Of a DNA stretch of 64,000 nt, positions 57,771 through 64,000 are shown piece after piece. The notes under the pieces are model-generated. The model saw nothing but the letters and a program-made list of their open reading frames with translations. It was not told where the DNA came from and ran no database searches. The first letter of the stretch is position 1, and each line of letters starts with the position of its first letter. The DNA is from Allium sativum (lineage: Eukaryota; Streptophyta; Magnoliopsida; Asparagales; Amaryllidaceae): contig CM060910.1 of NCBI GenBank assembly GCA_030737875.1, forward strand, positions 251,070,427 through 251,134,426, written 5' to 3'. Position numbers and translations under genes: made by a program.

Positions 57771-60700
57771 AGTTATTGAAAAATACAAAGCCGTGTTGAT
57801 TAGATATGCGCCATTTTGATGTGAACTATATTTATATCGATTATATTCTTTTTATAATGATTACAGAAAATGAAGTGATTTCAAAATATAACGTTTTGAA
57901 AATATTATCATTTGTATATCGATGATGTGGAGTATTCAATTTTGATTCGAAATTGAATATGAAGTTGAAATCGTTTTAAAAACGAATTTAAAATGATTTA
58001 TAAAATACGTTTTAAAAGAAATCGATGAAATATATATAATATATATATTACATATATAGAATGGCATGAATAGAACGCGCCACGACGCGGCAGTTCGCGA
58101 ATTTCGACCATTGACTTCGAATGGATATTACGGGAGATCCGACCGTTGGATTCTCCTAAAACCAGAACCGTTGGGTTCGTATCGAAAAGAGCTTTCTAAC
58201 GAATATTAGAGATTTGAAATCTAACGGTTGGATTTGGAATTATGTCCAAATCAAATTTGGAAAAAGTCGCTGTAAGTGCAGTTCGATGGCCATCGGTGGA
58301 AGTCGACTGTACGGGCCATGATAAAATTATTAAAAATATTAATAATTTGTGTAAAATCATAAGAAATGATTTGTGAAGAATTGAGATGAAGAATTCCAAA
58401 TTTTAAAAGATAAAAATAGATTTTTATCGAAATGAACTAGTTATGAACTAGAATTATAATCCCATTTATTTTTAAAATAAATAAGGCGGATTTGAAATGG
58501 TTTTGAAAGTAACCAGAATTTCCAATAATTGAATTTGAATTGATTTTTTGGTTTATTGTGAACGGTGTTTGAAATAACACTTGCTCTTTAACCAGATAAT
58601 TAATGGAATGTGATTTTGGGTTTATAGTGAACCGAGTTTTAAATGATATTGGTTCTTTAACCCAATTAAGGACAGTATGTGATTTCCCAAGTTAAATAAC
58701 CATTGATATTGATTTTTGGGAAGATTAAAACTAAGTGGAGTTTTAATGAATCTTTAATTAGATTGAAAGGATCGAGAATGGAGTATCACCAGTTTTGTTC
58801 CAGGCGATAGTTAAACCTTTAATTAAATTTGGACGTGAAAAGATAATTGAATTTACCGATAACACCGTGGTGTTAGATATGAAGTATGACCAGTTTTACT
58901 TCAGGGGATGAATAGGTTGGGATTGGGAAATAAAATAAATGATTACTTCGGTGTGGTTCGCTAATCCCGACTAGTTTGACTTGATATTCAAAAGAAGATT
59001 AAAGAATAAATTTAAAGAATTTGTCTTCGATAAAACTAATGGGAACCTTTCCCAAAGTATAAGAATATTCTGAATTGGAATGAGGCGTATGTTGTGTTTG
59101 TGTAACACTTGTTTATTATATACGCGGGTTATTCAGAAATACAGGGTTTATCCCATTTTGAATAACTGATTCGACGTGGTGTCGAGGATGAAGACGACGG
59201 TCGAAGACCGGAGACCTTCACATCGTTTGGGTGATTACTGATGATCTTGATTGGGCTGTACACCCAAGAGGAGGGAAACAGTTGATGATCGTCCTGACGT
59301 ACTTGGAGATTGATGGATATACGAGGTACAAGGTTCCTCCGGTTTCGTTCAGACCCAGAACGAACTTGTAAATGGACTGTGTGTCTGACATTGGATTTTA
59401 TTCTGTGTGATTGATTTCTATTAAATATATATCTGTTTGGCAGCGGAGAATTTATTGTCTTGCTTAACGCCCTTCTCTGAGATGTACGAGCTCAGGGGTT
59501 ATATATTGATGGATATCAATCGCATGGAGTGAAATGCTTGTGTGGCATGCCTAAGTGGCAATTGATCAAGGCTTCTGTTGAAAAGCAAAGTCTTGTGGTT
59601 GATGATCAAAGCACCGCTTGTGTGGCATAGCTTTGTGTAACGTTGATTCGCGAGCCTCACACCCCGGTTGTGAACCAGAAACGAGAGAGGACATCAGGGA
59701 GGGCATGCGTTTCCTTCTTGCTAGGGTGGTGTCAGTGACCTACCAGCCCTAACATTTATATTATTTTCACCTGTGTGGTTGTTGCTGTTGCGAGGCGCCT
59801 CAGATATATCGGTGACTGTGTGGAGCTAATGGAGTTATTGGCTCATTTACGCCCCCAAAAAGTGGGGAAACGCAGTGTTCAGGCATTTTAATCCACATAG
59901 GTGGACCGGCCCTGACGATCCAAGGTCTCACCTGTGTTTGGGTCCTAAGGCTCGGGCTAGACAGTCTCAAATCGGTGAGGACTATCATTTGCCTCGGTTC
60001 ACAGATGGAAATCCAACTTCCAAATACGACATTTTGTGGTTTTAATTGTAGAACTAGTATGGCGACATGATATATGGTACCCATGCCGCCTATGATTGAT
60101 ACTTATGATTGAAATTGTTTTGTCACTATACACTTATAGTAATAATGAAAGATGAAATTTAGCGTATCAAGCATGCTTTGGCTATTATAAGGTAAAACCC
60201 AATCCTCCGGCTTGTGTTGCATTGTGTGATGGGACCTGGGTCTTATAATAGCTTCATTGTTCTTTATTTAGCATTGCTCTATTGTTTTATGCACTGATAT
60301 TCTTGCGAGGAAACCCGTTCCGTGTTATACGGCGTGGTCCCTTGATTTACCTAACTTTGAAATAAAGATAAATAACTGTTTTAGTTTTCACACCAGTCAC
60401 ATGACTGACCTGGAGTTTATTGTTTTAACCTAAACTCTGGGCACCCCTATTTTCCACGGGCAGTTAGTAGTTTTGGTTTTGCATATTTATATTCACAGGA
60501 CCCTGGTTTACAGCTGGAATGATATTCGGAAAGCTTTGTATCCGTATATTCTTTTCAGTTGTGTATTGTATTATTTTTCCGCTGCGGTAATGTATTGTAA
60601 TCTCTGATATTTTATGATGTGTAATATTGATTCATATTCTGTATATTCTTGTATTCTTATGAAATTGTTGTAATTAACAATGAAAAGTTCTTCAGTTTGT

Positions 60701-60771
60701 GTTCTGATTCGTCTTGTCGTCAACTTAATCCGTGATTTCCTGTAAGGGGGATTTCGGGTCGTTATAGCATA

Positions 60772-63700
60772 TAAGGATAAAAATCCGCTTTCCACCTACC
60801 TTACAACAAGACCTCTTTACTTGGATTTTATTTCAAAAAATCCATTTTATCAATGTTTAACACAAGCTAACTTATGTGTTTTTCCTTTGCGTTTAAAATC
60901 TTTATTTCAATTGTAGTGTTTTGCTTAATTCAATTAAAGTCATCACTTTGGTTTTAAAAACCTCATTTAAACCTTGTTTGGATTAATCACTTATACTAAT
61001 CCGTTTACCATCTTTTCACCACTTAGCTTAGATTTCATTCTAAAACCATTAATACAATTTAGTCTATTATCAACCAACTTCCTTAAAAGTTTCTTTCCAT
61101 TGAATTTTCTTTTCATAATTTAAAATTTAACAAAAAGCCTTGTTTAAATCTTTGCATTTACTGACAAATCCCATTTACAAATCCCATTTAAAACTTGGAT
61201 TACAAATCCCTTTATGAAACTCTTATCACCTCCTTGATCAAACTATAATGCCATTAAATCATTTCTTAATTGAATCTCCAATCAAAATCATTGCTTTAAT
61301 TATTACTAATTAAAATAACAATTAACTTTATTATTAACTATATTAAAAATAGTTAACTTTGTTATTAACTAAAAATAGTATAATTATTACTTTTAAAAGC
61401 TTATTAAATAATAATTAACTTTATTAACACTAATCAATTCGATAATTACTTTAATCGAAGATTAACTAATATTTAACACCCTTTGATAAATTGAAATTAA
61501 TTTCATTATCAATTAAAATGGTTGATTTTTGTCAACCGTACATATCAGTTAACTGTTAACCGATTTCCACTTTCGATATAAATTCAACCCTGAATTTATA
61601 TTTTAATTATTTCAAAATATTTTACTGAAATTATACACATCGTTTATAAATTAATCTTCTCAAATTAACTGTTAAAACATATTTCCATATAAAAACTCCT
61701 TTTCAAACCTTATCACGATTCTATATTTGATTATAAAATATCGATTTTAAGCCAAATATTAATTATACAATGATAATCCATAAATATCGTTTATAAATTT
61801 ATTTACTTGTTTTATTCACTAAAACAAGTTTTTTTATTCTCAAATCTATTCGAAATTCAATTTCCACCTTGGAAATAATTTCCTTTTCAAAGTCTTAAAT
61901 TCCTTTTTATTTATTCAAAAATATTTTATGATATTTAAAATACCGAATTCCTAGGGCCAGAGTAATTCAACACGGCATAATCAATCATATGATATATAAT
62001 AGTAAATAACAAACAATAATATAAATTTTGAGGAATCCAGTTGGATTCCTCCAACCTGTTTCTCTGCATCCACAGATGTTAATCAACATCAACGATATTA
62101 TTTCACATCAATATGAAATATCAGAACTAATCGATCAACTATGTAATTATATCAACCATTTCAACCAATTTTGTCAATCATTCATCCAAATAACCATCAC
62201 ACAGTATAAAATTACTGTAAATAAATTTTAAAATTCGTTTATATAAAAATATAAACGAATCGAAGTTAGTGAATTTACTCACCTTGGTTCGCATTTGATG
62301 ATTCTGCTTTCGTTCCATTCTAAAATCAAACAAACTTTGATTTTATCATGAAATTCGAGTAGCTTTGTTATCTGCCCCAAATAGTTCCATAACGTCGGTT
62401 CCAACGAATTCGATAGCGTCTAATTCTGATCACAAACTGATCACTTATAATAGTTGCAATTTTAAAACAATTAAAAAGGCCATTAGTTTTTAATACTAAT
62501 TTAATTCAATTTATTTCTGCCTAACTATAATTATTAAGATGATTAATTATTAATTATAACTAACAAACCTTTTAATGTTAATTCCTTTTTCATCTTCTCT
62601 GTTATTCAAGATTTCAGCTACAGGAACAATTCATCATCACCGCACTCCCCGTCCCTTCATCCTCCTTCTACACTTCCTTATTTCATAAACTGAATACACT
62701 CTATGACTCCTTATTACCATCTTATCCACATCACATATATACAGTCTCCTTTCAATTTTTGTTCAACTCGGGGCCACCCTGATGTCAGCGTCGAGACCCT
62801 TAAACCAACGCCCAAGCTTATACAAAAACTACACCTTCATCTTTCCACACAGCACAGTTGCATGCGTGAGAACCCAATGTGCCATCCCTCCTTCATTCAA
62901 CTTTGATACCCACGTTTGTTAGTGTCTTCTTCCATTCAACTACCCTAAAACAATATATTACAACATACAGTCTTCCCAGTCAACGTGTAAAAGAGGAAAC
63001 CGCACCCTCAGATGCCGACAATCCCACATGTACAAACTCCAACCAAGATAAACAGTTAACCATATTAACACTGCTTCTCCCATACTCAAATACCCAACTC
63101 CAGTTTAAAAAAAAACATCACCACATCCCATATTTCCATTATCATACTTCATCCCTTGAACCTATTAACGCGGTATATCCTCAATTGACAAACACTGAAG
63201 CCCGCGTTCATCAGCAAGGCTACAGGAACTCATGAAAATCAATAACACAAAACCTTCCCATAACCCACCTCCTCACAAGGGCCATCATCTCCACTTATTT
63301 ACCTCCCACTCGCACATAACAGGAGCTCGCAGTTGTCAGCGTTTCACAGCATGCCATTGAAACCATCACCAATTACTTTGCCCAAAAATCGTTGCTCTAA
63401 AATCGACCGTCGTCATGTCGAGTTCACTAAGAATGAATCGCACGCAAATAAAACTGTACAGGGTCGAAGCTCTCATGCGAATTCAAGTGAAGAGGGTAAG
63501 CGATTTTAGATTTCCTTTGGTATTTGATGTTTAATCGAATTTTAGAAGTGCGAAAAATCATTTGCGTTTACTGAAAGAAAATAGATTGGGAACGCAGAAG
63601 AGAAATTTGGGAAAAAGGGAATGAGAATGACCAAAATTTATAGAAGAAAATAGAGTATTTTATATATTTGAGTAGCTTGGCAACCGCGGTAATGAGATGG

Positions 63701-64000
63701 ATTGGCAGACACGGTAGGTGTTGGCTTGGTACCCACTGTTTCGAAAGACTTGGGATGCACGGTTGAAATAGAATGGTTAAGAGAGAATGTTTACTGAAGT
63801 GTACATGGTAAGGTGGAAAACTTAATTTATTTGTTTAATCAAATATGTTTTTGAACTATACAGTTCGTGTACCTGGCTACTCCGTTCACTTACGGACTCC
63901 TAACAACAAAATAAAAATAGCTTTGTGACGAGAAATGTGTCAGAATTTCAAAACTATAATGTAATAGATAAATTAACGTATTCTATAAAATTCCAAAAAT
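60772..64000 (-). mobile_element. Long LARD-type LTR, copy d, continued to the window end
   Basis: Resumes at the right target duplication of the solo LTR. AT-rich to about 62,580, then a C-rich leader-like part (62,600-63,400), which mirrors in reverse the GC-rich block of copies c and e. The far end (expected gttaca) is not reached. Frames at 62,703-63,235 are not accepted as genes. Confidence 0.55.

Larger units (their letters stand above)
55809..60766 (+). mobile_element. Solo LTR of a LARD-type family (4.96 kb), copy e
   Basis: Begins tgtaataacccggaaatc and ends gatttcgggtcgttata, inverted versions of each other as in the other large LTRs. Flanking 5-mers gtata (55,804-55,808) and gcata (60,767-60,771) are a target duplication with one change, which shows that a whole LTR without interior remains. 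AT-rich start, GC-rich block 56,100-56,480, three minisatellites, then the conserved right part that also occurs at 4,480-6,584. No protein gene is supported. Confidence 0.8.

Noticed and set aside
57417..57788. 123-codon minus frame with repeated STHEFSFY
   Set aside because: A by-product of the 24-base minisatellite; the frame exists because the period is divisible by three.
62703..63235. Two plus-strand frames of 67 and 118 codons
   Set aside because: C-rich leader-like part of a large LTR, no domain, no codon pattern that differs from the surroundings.

Overview
This is nuclear DNA of a flowering plant, most likely a eudicot; I cannot name the species. It is AT-rich, has introns with plant-like splice sites and many microsatellites, and consists mostly of nested transposable elements. 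Few bases look like host gene. No bacterial, CRISPR, rRNA or organellar gene was seen.

Layout. (1) 1-4,440: decayed Ty3/gypsy element of Tat type: broken gag, no pol, a tandem-repeat spacer, an antisense coiled-coil reading frame, then an LTR tail. (2) ~4,480-6,584: two right-hand ends of very long LTRs joined together. (3) 6,585-9,456: decayed Ty1/copia element on the minus strand. (4) 9,457-15,683: the most gene-like stretch, with three phase-0 exons (13,440-15,503) ending in a stop codon. A duplicated exon lies upstream, and a 2.2 kb coding-free LTR element (11,085-13,319) has split the second duplication unit. (5) 15,684-32,653: a minus-strand copia element whose last codons are interrupted by an 11.4 kb LARD-like element (16,254-27,679; two ~5 kb LTRs, TSD atcct). 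(6) 34,050-50,393: a CACTA transposon (TSD gaa) containing a copia-type LTR element (34,840-48,745, TSD atgat), which contains a LINE with an uninterrupted 1,192-residue ORF2. The CACTA body also holds a 343-nt hairpin. (7) 51,557-64,000: three large LTRs nested in one another; the innermost (55,809-60,766) is a solo LTR.

Order of events from nesting: the CACTA element predates its copia guest, which predates the LINE. The minus-strand copia at 15.7-32.7 kb predates the LARD. The LTR at 51,557 predates the one at 53,438, which predates the solo LTR. Every pol gene except the LINE ORF2 is broken, so most elements are dead or were mobilised in trans.

I found no clearly new multi-gene system. 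The items most worth a second look are the long hairpin inside the CACTA element, the repeated primer-binding-site-like motifs at the LTR edge of the 11-13 kb element, the tRNA-like and paired-hairpin modules kept in both LARD LTRs, the unidentified host gene end, and the LINE with its overlapping ORF1 stop and ORF2 start.
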